A DNA stretch of 64,000 bases, taken from positions 248,001-312,000 of the forward strand of contig NZ_JAGIYY010000004.1 of the NCBI RefSeq assembly GCF_017813335.1. Direction: 5' to 3'. Origin of the DNA: Tianweitania sediminis. GTDB lineage: Bacteria > Pseudomonadota > Alphaproteobacteria > Rhizobiales > Rhizobiaceae. Position 1 is the stretch's first letter. Each line of letters opens with the position of its first letter. Both the position numbers and the translations under genes were made by a program. Positions 18,374 to 26,296 of this stretch are shown here, one piece after another. The notes under the pieces are model-generated. The model did no database searches. It saw only the letters and a list, made by a program, of their open reading frames with translations, and was not told where the DNA came from.

Positions 18374-20935
18374 ATGCTGTATTTTTCCCGCTGGAAGACC
18401 GTCGCCATCTGGCTCGTCGTGCTGATTGGCGTCGTGGTCTCGATCCCTAATCTCCTTTCACGGGAAACCATCGACGCTCTGCCCGACTGGATGCCGAAGC
18501 GCACCATGGTGCTGGGCCTGGATCTGCAGGGCGGATCCCACATCCTTCTGCAGGTCAACCAGCAGGATCTCATCGACGACCGTTTGGAGGCGACGCGCGA
18601 CACAATCCGCACCGCCCTGCGCGACGCGCGCATCGGCTATTCGGGCTTGTCGGGCACTGGTCGCAGCGTGCAGGTGCGCATCCGCGACTCAGCCCAGTTC
18701 GACGCGGCCCGGACGGCCCTCCAGCCGCTGACTGCGCCGATCTCCAGCAGCCTTTTTGCGGCCACCACGGTTGCGGAACTGGCCATGGACGAGCCGGAGC
18801 CGGGCCTTTTCCGCTTTACGCTGACCGACGAAGGCGTCACCTACCGCACCAGCTCGGCCGTACAGCAGTCGGTCGAGGTGATCGGCCGGCGCGTCAACGA
18901 ACTCGGCACCACGGAACCGATCATCCAGCGCCAGGGCACGGATCGTGTTCTCGTGCAGGTGCCAGGCCTCGAAGATCCGCAGCGTCTCAAGGACATCCTC
19001 GGCCAAACGGCCAAGCTGACCTTCCAGATGGTCGACCAGTCGATGCCGGTGAGGGAAGCGCTCAATGGGCGCCCGCCTGCCGGCTCCACCGTGCTTTATT
19101 CGACCGACGATCCGCCGGTTCCCTACCTGATCGAGAACCGTGTCATCGTGGCGGGCGAGAACCTGACGGACGCCCAGCCGTCGCTCGACCAGACCAACAA
19201 CCAGTGGACCGTGTCCTTCCGCTTCGACAACCAGGGCGCCACCCGCTTCGGTCAGGCAACGCAGCAGAATGTCGGCCGCCTGTTTGCGATCATCCTGGAC
19301 AATCAGGTGGTGTCGGCGCCCCAGATCCGCGAACCGATCCTTGGCGGGCAGGGGCAGATCTCAGGCAACTTCAATGCGCAAAGCGCCAGCGATCTTGCCG
19401 TGCTTTTGCGTGCTGGCGCGTTGCCTGCCGACCTGACCATCGTGGAAGAGCGCACTGTGGGCGCAAGCCTCGGCGAGGATTCCATTGCCGCGGGTGAGAT
19501 TGCCTCGGCAGTGGCCGCCCTTCTGGTCGTGATCTGCATGCTGGTGGTCTACGGCACGCTCGGCATCATCGCCAACATCGCGCTGATCGCCAATGTCGGT
19601 CTCATCATCGGGGCGCTGACGCTGCTTGGCGCCACGCTGACGCTGCCCGGTATTGCCGGCATCGTTCTGACGATGGGCATGGCGGTGGACTCCAACGTCA
19701 TCATCTTCGAGCGCGTTCGCGAAGAACGGCGCGCGGGTCGATCGCTGGTGCAATCCTTTGACTCCGGCTTCCAGCGGGCGCTGGCCACGGTAGTGGACGC
19801 CAACATGACGACCTTCATGGTGGCAGCCATCTTGTTCTATATGGGCACTGGTCCGGTGCGCGGCTTTGCCGTCACGCTTGGCATCGGCATCCTGACGACG
19901 GTTTTTACGGCCTTCACGCTGACCCGCTGGCTCGTCGCCTTCTGGGTGCGCCGGCAAAGGCCGAAGGAGTTCCCGAAGGGGCTCGTCCATTATCTGCCGC
20001 TTGATCCCAGAGTGCCATTCATGAAATGGCGCAACGTGGGCTTCGCCCTGTCCGGGCTGATCTCGCTTGGCGTGGTCGTGCTGGTGCTCACGACACCCTT
20101 TAACCTCGGCATCGATTTCCGCGGAGGCTCGCTGATCGAGATCCAGGCAAAGGATCAGACATCCGATGCCGGAGACGTTCGCGCGCGCTTGAACGAACTC
20201 AACGTCGGCGAAGTCCAGGTCCAGGAGTTCGGCGACGACGGGGCTTTGATCGTGCGCGTCGGGACTCAGGAGGGCGGTGACAACGCCGAACAAACGGTCA
20301 TCACCAAGGTTCAAGACGAGCTTGGCGGCGATTACGACTTCCGCCGGGTGGAGGTCGTCGGTCCCACCGTTTCGGGCGAGCTTGCCTGGAGCGGTACCAT
20401 CGGCGTGATCCTGTCGATGATCGGCCTGATGATCTATGTTTGGTTCCGCTTCGAATGGCAGTTCAGCGTCGGCGCGATCATTTCCACCATCCACGACGTC
20501 ATCGTGATCGTGGGCGTGTATCTGGCGTTCGGACTCGAGTTCAACCTGTCCAGCATCGCGGCGATCCTGACAGTGGTCGGCTATTCCATCAACGATACGG
20601 TGGTGATCTACGATCGTATCCGAGAGATGCTCCGACGATACAAGAAGATGCCGCTGGATGAGGTCATCAACATCGCGCTGAACCAGACGCTGTCGCGCAC
20701 GATTTTGACCGGCTTGACGGTTCTGCTCGCCTTGTTTGCGCTCTACTTCTTCGGCGGCGAGGTCATCTCGTCCTTCGTGTTCGCGATCATCGTTGGCGTG
20801 TTCGTCGGGACCTACTCGTCCTTGTTTATCGCGGGGCCGATGCTGATCCTGTTCAAGCTGCGCCCGGATATCTTCGACAACGCCGACGCGGCGAAGGGCG
20901 ACGTGCCCATTTCCGCCCAGCCGTCCAAGGGCTGA
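18374..20935 (+). CDS. secDF: Protein translocase SecDF (fused SecD-SecF)
   Basis: This single 853-residue protein carries both halves. SecD covers about 1-540, with GLDLQGGSHILLQV near residue 50, the large P1 periplasmic domain and the RND-type membrane block. SecF covers about 550-840, with FNLGIDFRGGSLIEI and YSINDTVVIYDRIRE. SecDF uses proton motive force to pull secreted proteins across the inner membrane. Fusion of the two proteins is common in Alphaproteobacteria. The next gene begins only 5 bp after the stop, so the operon continues into the DUF498 and SQS/PSY-family genes. Confidence 0.97.
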   Translation: MLYFSRWKTVAIWLVVLIGVVVSIPNLLSRETIDALPDWMPKRTMVLGLDLQGGSHILLQVNQQDLIDDRLEATRDTIRTALRDARIGYSGLSGTGRSVQVRIRDSAQFDAARTALQPLTAPISSSLFAATTVAELAMDEPEPGLFRFTLTDEGVTYRTSSAVQQSVEVIGRRVNELGTTEPIIQRQGTDRVLVQVPGLEDPQRLKDILGQTAKLTFQMVDQSMPVREALNGRPPAGSTVLYSTDDPPVPYLIENRVIVAGENLTDAQPSLDQTNNQWTVSFRFDNQGATRFGQATQQNVGRLFAIILDNQVVSAPQIREPILGGQGQISGNFNAQSASDLAVLLRAGALPADLTIVEERTVGASLGEDSIAAGEIASAVAALLVVICMLVVYGTLGIIANIALIANVGLIIGALTLLGATLTLPGIAGIVLTMGMAVDSNVIIFERVREERRAGRSLVQSFDSGFQRALATVVDANMTTFMVAAILFYMGTGPVRGFAVTLGIGILTTVFTAFTLTRWLVAFWVRRQRPKEFPKGLVHYLPLDPRVPFMKWRNVGFALSGLISLGVVVLVLTTPFNLGIDFRGGSLIEIQAKDQTSDAGDVRARLNELNVGEVQVQEFGDDGALIVRVGTQEGGDNAEQTVITKVQDELGGDYDFRRVEVVGPTVSGELAWSGTIGVILSMIGLMIYVWFRFEWQFSVGAIISTIHDVIVIVGVYLAFGLEFNLSSIAAILTVVGYSINDTVVIYDRIREMLRRYKKMPLDEVINIALNQTLSRTILTGLTVLLALFALYFFGGEVISSFVFAIIVGVFVGTYSSLFIAGPMLILFKLRPDIFDNADAAKGDVPISAQPSKG

Positions 20936-20939
20936 GCGG

Positions 20940-21329
20940 GTGGCGCGCGGATTGGAAATACGCCAGGCCCATTTTCCTGGCCGCGCGCCCATCGATGCCT
21001 ATGGCGACGGCGGCTTCCGCTTCGCGGACATGTCGCACCGCGGATCGATCCTGTGCCTGCCTTCCGGCATCTACGGGTGGGAACCGCAGGATCGCGCCGC
21101 GCTCACCGAAGCCGACTTCGAGCGGCTTTTCCTTGAGGCCGAGGCGGTCGAGGTGCTCCTGGTCGGGACTGGACCATCCTTGCAGCCGCTGCCGCGCGAA
21201 CTGAAAGCCCGCTTTCGCGAGGTGCGCATCACGGCCGACCCAATGTCCACGGGTGCCGCGGTTCGCACCTTCAACGTGCTTCTGGCGGAAGACCGTGCCG
21301 TGGCAGCGGCCCTGTTCAGCGTCGACTGA
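20940..21329 (+). CDS. Mth938-like (DUF498) protein, NDUFAF3 homologue
   Basis: This 129-residue protein starts at GTG 20940. Family segments are YGDGGFRFAD (about 20-29), GSILCLPSGIYGW (about 34-46) and VLLVGTGPSLQPLP (about 66-79). Mth938-like proteins include human NDUFAF3, a mitochondrial complex I assembly factor. Bacterial genes are often beside secDF, as here. The molecular role in bacteria is not established. The stop is 5 bp from the next start, so it is co-translated with the SQS/PSY-family gene. Confidence 0.85.
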   Translation: MARGLEIRQAHFPGRAPIDAYGDGGFRFADMSHRGSILCLPSGIYGWEPQDRAALTEADFERLFLEAEAVEVLLVGTGPSLQPLPRELKARFREVRITADPMSTGAAVRTFNVLLAEDRAVAAALFSVD

Positions 21330-21334
21330 CGGCG

Positions 21335-22171
21335 ATGCCGACCTCCGAGGCCGATTACTGCCGCGATCGGGTCAGGCAACTCGACCGGGATCACTACCTG
21401 AGCGCACTCTACGCGCCGGAAGAGAAACGCGCGCAGCTGTTTGCGCTTTACGCCTTCAACGCCGAGGTGGCCGAGGTCACCGAGCGGGTCAAGGACCCGA
21501 TGCCTGGCGAAATCCGGCTTCAATGGTGGCGTGAAGTTCTGACCGGCGGGAGCTACGGCGCGGAAGGCTCACCGATTGCTGCCCCGCTGCTTGCTGCGAT
21601 CGTCGAGAACAAAGTGCCGCGCTCCGCCTTCGACACCTATCTCGATGCGCGGATCGGCGATCTTTATGCAGATCCGTTTGAGAACCGCACGGATCTGGAA
21701 GCTTATTGCGGAGCCACCGCTTCCACGATCATCCAGGTCGCAGCCCTGATGCTCGATGGTGATGCCGCCCGCACGATCACCGACGCCGCCGGACATGGTG
21801 GCTGCGCCCGCGCGATCGCCGGCCTGGTTCGACTGATCCCGCTCCACCGAAGGCGTGGCAAATGCACAGTTCCGCGCGACCTCCTGGCTGCGGCGGGTTT
21901 GACGCCCGAACAGTTTTTGACCAACGAAGATCCGGCTGCCGTGGCATCCGCAGTCGGTATGATGATCGCCTTGGCGCAAGAACACCTGAAGCGTTTCGAG
22001 GCCGCGGCGGTCGGAACGCCGGCTTCGCTGCGCTCTGCCTTTCTGCCGGTCGCCATGACCGCGGCCTATCTCGAAAAACTGCGGCCGGACGCGCCGTTCG
22101 ATCAGGCGCCGCCGGTTTCCGAGCTGCGTCGGCAGTGGATCATGATGCGCCGGGCAAGCCGCGGCTGGTAG
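21335..22171 (+). CDS. Squalene/phytoene synthase-fold protein, NDUFAF6-like, catalytic Asp motifs missing
   Basis: The 278-residue protein has the all-alpha squalene/phytoene synthase fold signature (KRAQLFALYAFNAEVAEV, about 29-46; EIRLQWWREVL, about 59-69). The first DxxxD diphosphate-binding motif is replaced by NAEVAEV. The second, normally an LRDVxED-like stretch, reads LVRLIPLHRRRGK. A prenyl-condensing activity is therefore unlikely. Human NDUFAF6, a complex I assembly factor, is a catalytically altered member of this family. The neighbouring NDUFAF3 homologue supports this reading over a carotenoid role. It is convergent with trmFO, 3 bp apart. Confidence 0.8.
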   Translation: MPTSEADYCRDRVRQLDRDHYLSALYAPEEKRAQLFALYAFNAEVAEVTERVKDPMPGEIRLQWWREVLTGGSYGAEGSPIAAPLLAAIVENKVPRSAFDTYLDARIGDLYADPFENRTDLEAYCGATASTIIQVAALMLDGDAARTITDAAGHGGCARAIAGLVRLIPLHRRRGKCTVPRDLLAAAGLTPEQFLTNEDPAAVASAVGMMIALAQEHLKRFEAAAVGTPASLRSAFLPVAMTAAYLEKLRPDAPFDQAPPVSELRRQWIMMRRASRGW

Positions 22172-22174
22172 CAG

Positions 22175-23593
22175 CTACTCGGCTGCCTCGGAGATGATTT
22201 CGCTTGGCGGCAGGCCCAACCATGTGCGGCAATCCGCAAGCGCGCGTGACGTGATTGCGTGCCGCTTGGCAACGATCTTGTCTTTGCCCCGCAGCCGCTT
22301 GCCGACCGCTTTCGGGGCCTCCACGGGCGGAAACAGCCCGAAGTTCACGTTCATGGGCTGGAAAGACCGCTTGCCGGGCTCATCTTCCGACACGATGTGC
22401 CCGCCGGTGATGTGGTTGAGCAAGGCCCCGAATGCCGTGGTGATCGGAGGAACGGCGGGCGTTTCGTTTTGCCGATCCGCTGCCGCGAAACGTCCGGCCA
22501 AGAGACCGATGGCGGCGCTCTCGACATAGCCTTCGCAACCGGTGATCTGACCGGCGAAGCGCAGGCCCAGCCGGGATTTCAGCTGCAATGAGCCGTCCAG
22601 CAGGGTCGGGGAATGGATGTAGGTGTTGCGGTGGAGGCCGCCGAGCCGCGCAAATTCTGCGGTCTCCAGCCCCGGGATCATGCGGAAGATGCGCACCTGC
22701 TCGGCATGCTTCAGCTTCGTTTGGAAGCCCACCATGTTGTAAAGCGTGCCAAGGGCATTGTCCTGGCGCAGCTGCACCACGGCGTAGGCCTTGGTTTCCG
22801 GTTGGTGCGCGTTGGTGAGGCCCATGGGCTTCATCGGGCCGTGGCGAAGGGTTTCCACGCCGCGCTCAGCCATCACCTCGATCGGCAAACAGCCGTCGAA
22901 ATAGGGCGTGCCTTCCCACTCCTTGAACTCGGTCTTGCCGCCGTCGATCAGCGCCTGAACAAAGGCGTTGTACTGCTCCTTGTCCATCGGGCAGTTGATG
23001 TAGTCCTTGCCCGTGCCGCCCGGCCCGACCTTGTCGTAGCGCGACTGGAACCAGGCCTTGTTCATGTCGATCGTGTCAAAATGGACGATCGGCGCAATGG
23101 CATCAAAGAAGGCGAGCGCATCTGCGCCGGTCTCGGCCTGGATCGCAGCCGCAAGGCTCGGCGCTGTCAGCGGACCGGTCGCGATGATCGCCTGATCCCA
23201 CTCCGCCGGTGGCAGCCCGGCGACTTCTTCGCGCGCGATTGTGATCAGAGGGTGCGCTTCGAGCCTCGCCGTCACGGCCTGCGAGAAGCCATCTCGATCA
23301 ACTGCAAGCGCGCCGCCGGCCGGGACCTGGTTAGAGTCCGCTGCTGCCATGATCAACGAACCGGCAAGCCGCATTTCGGCATGCAAAAGGCCAACCGCGT
23401 TGGCTTGCGCATCGTCGGAGCGGAAGGAGTTGGAGCAAACGAGCTCCGCCAAGCTGTCGCCCTTGTGGGCGTCGGTGCCGCGCACGGGCCGCATCTCGTG
23501 GAGGACAACTGGAACGCCTGCCTGGGCCGCCTGCCAGGCGGCCTCGGAGCCGGCAAGGCCACCGCCGATGATGTGAATAGGTTTGTGTGTCAT
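22175..23593 (-). CDS. trmFO: Methylenetetrahydrofolate-tRNA-(uracil-5-)-methyltransferase TrmFO
   Basis: This FAD/folate enzyme makes 5-methyluridine at position 54 of tRNA. The 472-residue protein opens with the dinucleotide-binding motif [15 protein letters not shown] (7-21) and has VLHEMRP and the conserved [11 protein letters not shown] stretch (about 52-62). Central segments such as [16 protein letters not shown] are family-typical. The start [11 protein letters not shown] is 6 residues before the FAD motif. The gene is convergent with the SQS-fold gene. Confidence 0.96.
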   Translation of the reverse strand: MTHKPIHIIGGGLAGSEAAWQAAQAGVPVVLHEMRPVRGTDAHKGDSLAELVCSNSFRSDDAQANAVGLLHAEMRLAGSLIMAAADSNQVPAGGALAVDRDGFSQAVTARLEAHPLITIAREEVAGLPPAEWDQAIIATGPLTAPSLAAAIQAETGADALAFFDAIAPIVHFDTIDMNKAWFQSRYDKVGPGGTGKDYINCPMDKEQYNAFVQALIDGGKTEFKEWEGTPYFDGCLPIEVMAERGVETLRHGPMKPMGLTNAHQPETKAYAVVQLRQDNALGTLYNMVGFQTKLKHAEQVRIFRMIPGLETAEFARLGGLHRNTYIHSPTLLDGSLQLKSRLGLRFAGQITGCEGYVESAAIGLLAGRFAAADRQNETPAVPPITTAFGALLNHITGGHIVSEDEPGKRSFQPMNVNFGLFPPVEAPKAVGKRLRGKDKIVAKRHAITSRALADCRTWLGLPPSEIISEAAE

Positions 23594-23686
23594 CGCGCAT
23601 CGAATACGCTCCGGCGAAGCCTAACGCAATCGTTGGCACGGCAGGCAGGGACCGAACGCAGGAGACGGAAGCAACCTCAAGATACA

Positions 23687-23802
23687 ACAACACCCGCCGG
23701 GGGAGGAGGTCCGGCGGGTGTCGTTTGGGTGACCGATACCTGGGAGGAGGTAGGCATCGGCCGTATTCGCTGAAGCCTGGGAGGAGGTAGGCTCAGCGAA
23801 AT
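23687..23802 (-). ncRNA. CcsR/cuckoo-type sRNA unit 2 with three anti-Shine-Dalgarno hairpins
   Basis: Second of two 116-bp units on the DUF1127 strand. Three hairpins lie at 23766-23800, 23733-23760 and 23690-23721 (order of transcription). In each, the 10-nt loop on the minus strand is ACCTCCTCCC, the CCUCCUCCC motif of Rhodobacter CcsR RNAs and other alphaproteobacterial anti-SD sRNAs. The last hairpin has a perfect 11-bp GC-rich stem (ACACCCGCCGG / CCGGCGGGTGT) and is followed by TGTTGTATCTT, a weak terminator-like end. It differs from unit 1 at one base (23775). Orientation rests on the loop motif and on the upstream DUF1127 gene; exact RNA ends are not visible. Confidence 0.78.
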
Positions 23803-23808
23803 TCCGGA

Positions 23809-23825
23809 GCAGTGAATCTCACTGC
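23809..23825. repeat. Small perfect palindrome in the spacer between sRNA units
   Basis: GCAGTGA-ATC-TCACTGC is a 7-bp perfect inverted repeat within the 61-bp spacer (23803-23863). A second short GC-rich inverted repeat (GCCGC/GCGGC) adjoins it at about 23829-23843. The spacer lacks the loop motif. It may be a processing site or protein-binding site; this is inference. Confidence 0.4.
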
Positions 23826-23863
23826 CACGCCGCAAACGCGCGGCTTACAATCTTGTTCCGTTT

Positions 23864-23979
23864 ACAACACCCGCCGGGGGAGGAGGTCCGGCGGGTGTCG
23901 TTTGGGTGACCGATACCTGGGAGGAGGTAGGCATCGGCCGTATTCGCTGAAACCTGGGAGGAGGTAGGCTCAGCGAAAT
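23864..23979 (-). ncRNA. CcsR/cuckoo-type sRNA unit 1 with three anti-Shine-Dalgarno hairpins
   Basis: The first unit lies 13 bp after the DUF1127 stop codon on the same strand. Hairpins are at 23943-23977 (8-bp stem TTCGCTGA/TCAGCGAA plus an inner stem), 23910-23937 (imperfect stem) and 23867-23898 (11-bp GC-rich stem). All three present the loop ACCTCCTCCC on the minus strand, while the stems differ from one another. Such loops can pair with ribosome binding sites. The RNA is probably processed from a DUF1127-sRNA transcript, as described for Rhodobacter ccaF1-CcsR1-4. Confidence 0.8.
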
Positions 23980-23992
23980 CTCGTAGCGTCGC

Positions 23993-24133
23993 TTACGACG
24001 CCTTGCGTGCAACGTACGGGATATCGCCGCGAGCGATGCCCAGGTCGTTCAGTTCGCGGTTCGACAGGCGGCTCAGCTCGGATACCGTATCGCGGTAGCG
24101 GCGCCAGTTGCGGTAGTTGCGGATGATGTTCAT
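23993..24133 (-). CDS. DUF1127 small protein (CcaF1-like)
   Basis: This 46-residue Arg-rich protein begins MNIIRNYRNWRRYRDTV and contains the DUF1127 core LSRLSNRELNDLGIARGDI (about 21-39). Arg-rich DUF1127 proteins of this size bind RNA in Rhodobacter (CcaF1) and affect sRNA maturation and RNA turnover. An upstream in-frame ATG at 24262 is unlikely because that extension has no family match. The CcsR-type units follow immediately downstream. A possible promoter on this strand, TTGCAA (24262-24267), 17 bp, TGCTAT (24239-24244), would give a leader of about 100 nt. Confidence 0.88.
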   Translation of the reverse strand: MNIIRNYRNWRRYRDTVSELSRLSNRELNDLGIARGDIPYVARKAS

Positions 24134-24238
24134 TTTTTTCAACCCTAGTATGTTTTTTCTTGCTGTTCGTTGGCGTCTTTGCTTCGGACAAGTCAGTAGA
24201 TATGCCATGCCCTCGGCTTTGAGAATTGCCGATGTTGC

Positions 24239-24267
24239 ATAGCAGCGATGCGGATGGTGCATTGCAA
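24239..24267 (-). promoter_or_regulatory. Possible promoter of the DUF1127-sRNA transcript
   Basis: TTGCAA and TGCTAT are separated by 17 bp on the minus strand. This resembles a housekeeping promoter. I did not find a good RpoH-type pair, although the Rhodobacter counterpart is heat-shock sigma dependent. Confidence 0.3.
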
Positions 24268-24325
24268 CATTAATGGATTTAAGTCCTGCAACAGCAGGGC
24301 TGCGGTAGGAAGTGAGTCTGTTCGC

Positions 24326-25432
24326 ATGGCGTCCTACACCGAGCGGGTGAAAGCCGAGATCAGCCGTTGGCAGGCAGGCGGCCTGATAGGCCCGGAAACT
24401 GCGGCCGTCTTGACGCGCGACATAGACATGCGTCGGGGGGCGGGCTTCAGCCTCGGCACAGTCCTGGCGATGCTGGCGGCCATTCTGATTGGTGCCGCGG
24501 TTCTCCTGTTTGTTGCCGCCAACTGGGAAGGCATCCCGCGCCTCTTGCGTGTCGCCCTGTTGTTCGGCCTATTGTTTGCCGGAACCATCGGCGGCGCAGT
24601 CGCAAAAATCCGCGGATCGTCCGGCATCGGCGAAGCGCTGTTCGTGATTTCGGCAGCGACCTTCGGAGCCTCCTTGGCTCTGATCGGGCAAATGTATCAC
24701 CTGTCGGGCGACGAGGTGCAGGCGATCGGCACATGGGGCGTGGCAACGGCGATCGCTTCCGCGCTGCTGCGATCGCCTGCACTTTGTGTGGGGGCTGTGA
24801 TGCTGGCGGTGGCATGGATGCTCGGGACGACGTCGGGCTTCTGGAACGAGCATACGCCTTCCGCGTGGTTCCTTGCAGCAAGCCTCCTGCTTTGGCTGCT
24901 GTCGTTCTGGGTAAACAGCCCGCTTTCACGAGTCGGCGTTTTGTTGGCGCTCCTTCTTTACGGAACGCTTTTTGCGCTTGTTCGCGGCGGCTCCGAAATG
25001 CTGTCCCTGCTGATTGCACTCCTATCGGCTGCTGTGTTCGCGTTTTCGGTGTGGATGCCCAGGGAGGCAGCACGCTTCTTTGCTTTGGGTGCAACCCTGC
25101 CGGCACTGGGCCTGCTCGGCTTTTATTGGGGCATGGGTCTCGTGCAGATTCAGGTTGACGATGTGGCCGCGGCCTTCCTTCTGGCCATCGTTGTGTTCGG
25201 CGGAACAGCGCTCGCGCTTTGGGCGGCAGGTCGGGACAACCGCCGTTTGCGGCGGCTGGCTTATGCAGGGTTCACCGCCGAACTCGTTTATCTTTATGTG
25301 CAGGTGCTGGGCACCATGCTGGACACGGCGACACTGTTTCTGGCCAGCGGCTTTGCCTTCGCCGCGATCGCGGTCGCCATTCGCAGGATCGAGCGCCGTT
25401 TTGCACGTCACGTGGAGGGCACCGCATCATGA
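24326..25432 (+). CDS. DUF2157 multi-pass membrane protein
   Basis: The 368-residue protein starts with a short cytoplasmic segment (MASYTERVKAEISRWQAGGLIGPETAAVL) that is the DUF2157 N-terminal signature, followed by about ten hydrophobic helices. ATG 24326 is the only start that keeps this signature at the N-terminus. Function is unknown. The stop overlaps the next start (ATGA). DUF2157 and GDYXXLXY proteins are often adjacent, so they probably act together in the membrane. Confidence 0.8.
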   Translation: MASYTERVKAEISRWQAGGLIGPETAAVLTRDIDMRRGAGFSLGTVLAMLAAILIGAAVLLFVAANWEGIPRLLRVALLFGLLFAGTIGGAVAKIRGSSGIGEALFVISAATFGASLALIGQMYHLSGDEVQAIGTWGVATAIASALLRSPALCVGAVMLAVAWMLGTTSGFWNEHTPSAWFLAASLLLWLLSFWVNSPLSRVGVLLALLLYGTLFALVRGGSEMLSLLIALLSAAVFAFSVWMPREAARFFALGATLPALGLLGFYWGMGLVQIQVDDVAAAFLLAIVVFGGTALALWAAGRDNRRLRRLAYAGFTAELVYLYVQVLGTMLDTATLFLASGFAFAAIAVAIRRIERRFARHVEGTAS

Positions 25433-26004
25433 ACGGGCGCAAGCTCCTTGTTGCCGCCGTTGTTGTTGCGGTGGGGCAGGTCGCGTTTCTCGCCGCGATG
25501 ATCCAGGGCCGGGCGGCCTTGTTGCGCGATGGACGTGAGGTGGTTCTGCGAACGCAGCCGGTTGATCCACGAGATCTCCTGCGCGGTGACTACGTGGCGC
25601 TGTCCTATGACATCTCTCGCGTCGCCTCCACGCTGGTGCAGTCGCCCCGTCCCCGGGATGACCAGCCGCTTGGAGCGGTCGCGGTTCGCTTGCAGCAGGG
25701 CGAGGCGCTCCAGCCCGCCCAAATTGTTGCAGTGTTTGCCGGGCAAGCACCCGGACCCGCGGCCGAGGGACAGATCGATCTGGCGGGGGAAAGCGACACG
25801 CGATGGAGCGCGAATGTCGAGGAGATCATGATCTCCTACGGGCTCGAGCGCTTTTATCTGCCCGAAGGCGAGGGCCGCGCGGTGGAGCGGGGCATGCGCG
25901 AGCGGACCTTCAAGATGGTTGTTGCCGTGGGCGAAGGTGGGCAGGCGCAGATCAAGCGTTTCTATGACGGCGAGACGCCAATCTACCAGGAGCCGCTTTA
26001 CTGA
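25429..26004 (+). CDS. GDYXXLXY-domain protein
   Basis: This 191-residue protein has an N-terminal transmembrane helix (about 5-24) and the motif LLRGDYVALSYDISR (about 47-61), which contains the name-giving GDYxxLxY. FYLPEGEGRAVE (about 143-154) is the second conserved stretch. It probably faces the periplasm. Translation is coupled to the DUF2157 gene through the ATGA overlap. The biochemical role is unknown. Confidence 0.83.
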   Translation: MNGRKLLVAAVVVAVGQVAFLAAMIQGRAALLRDGREVVLRTQPVDPRDLLRGDYVALSYDISRVASTLVQSPRPRDDQPLGAVAVRLQQGEALQPAQIVAVFAGQAPGPAAEGQIDLAGESDTRWSANVEEIMISYGLERFYLPEGEGRAVERGMRERTFKMVVAVGEGGQAQIKRFYDGETPIYQEPLY

Positions 26005-26072
26005 GCCGGCAAGCCGACAGGAAATCTGAGCGGATCCGCGGAAAAGGCCGCGCCCACACCTAAATTTTCCTT

Positions 26073-26100
26073 TTGAACGCCCGCGAGCCGATGATATAGG
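26073..26100 (+). promoter_or_regulatory. Probable promoter of tRNA-Leu
   Basis: TTGAAC (26073-26078) and TATAGG (26095-26100) are 16 bp apart, with the tRNA 5' end 30 bp downstream. Placement fits a sigma-70 type promoter. Confidence 0.45.
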
Positions 26101-26129
26101 AACCCCGCTTTGAGGGCGTCCGCTCGCAA

Positions 26130-26214
26130 GCGGGTGTGGTGGAATTGGCAGACACACTTGGTTTAGGTCCAAGCGCCGCAAGGCATGGGGGTTCAAGTCC
26201 CTCCACCCGCACCA
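26130..26214 (+). tRNA. tRNA-Leu (anticodon UAG)
   Basis: The 7-bp acceptor stem GCGGGTG pairs with CACCCGC. The anticodon stem ACTTGG/CCAAGC-type arms flank the loop TTTAGGT, giving anticodon TAG, which reads CUA and other CUN codons. The long variable arm and GTTCAAGTCC T-arm are typical of class II tRNA-Leu. The 3' CCA is encoded. Confidence 0.95.
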
Positions 26215-26296
26215 ACGGCTTCTGGCTCCATGATGGGTAGGCCCGACGATTTTCCGCGCTGCCGTAAACGGCACGCAACGACAAGAAGGTTCAACA

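Noticed and set aside
19361-20992. 543-codon open frame opposite secDF
   Set aside because: Antisense shadow of secDF, His/Asp/Arg-rich with no recognisable fold.
21335-22171. Carotenoid or hopanoid biosynthesis gene
   Set aside because: Fold matches, but both catalytic Asp motifs are missing and no pathway genes are nearby.
22613-23773. 386-codon plus-strand frame across trmFO and into the sRNA repeats
   Set aside because: It is antisense to trmFO and reads through the structured sRNA unit, with no family match.
23687-23979. CRISPR array or transposon end repeats
   Set aside because: Only two copies, 116 bp each, with three internal hairpins and no spacer series, transposase or target duplication.
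24239-24380. Heat-shock (RpoH-type) promoter before the DUF1127 gene
   Set aside because: Expected from the Rhodobacter parallel, but I found no convincing CTTGAA/CCCCAT pair on the minus strand; only a sigma-70-like pair.
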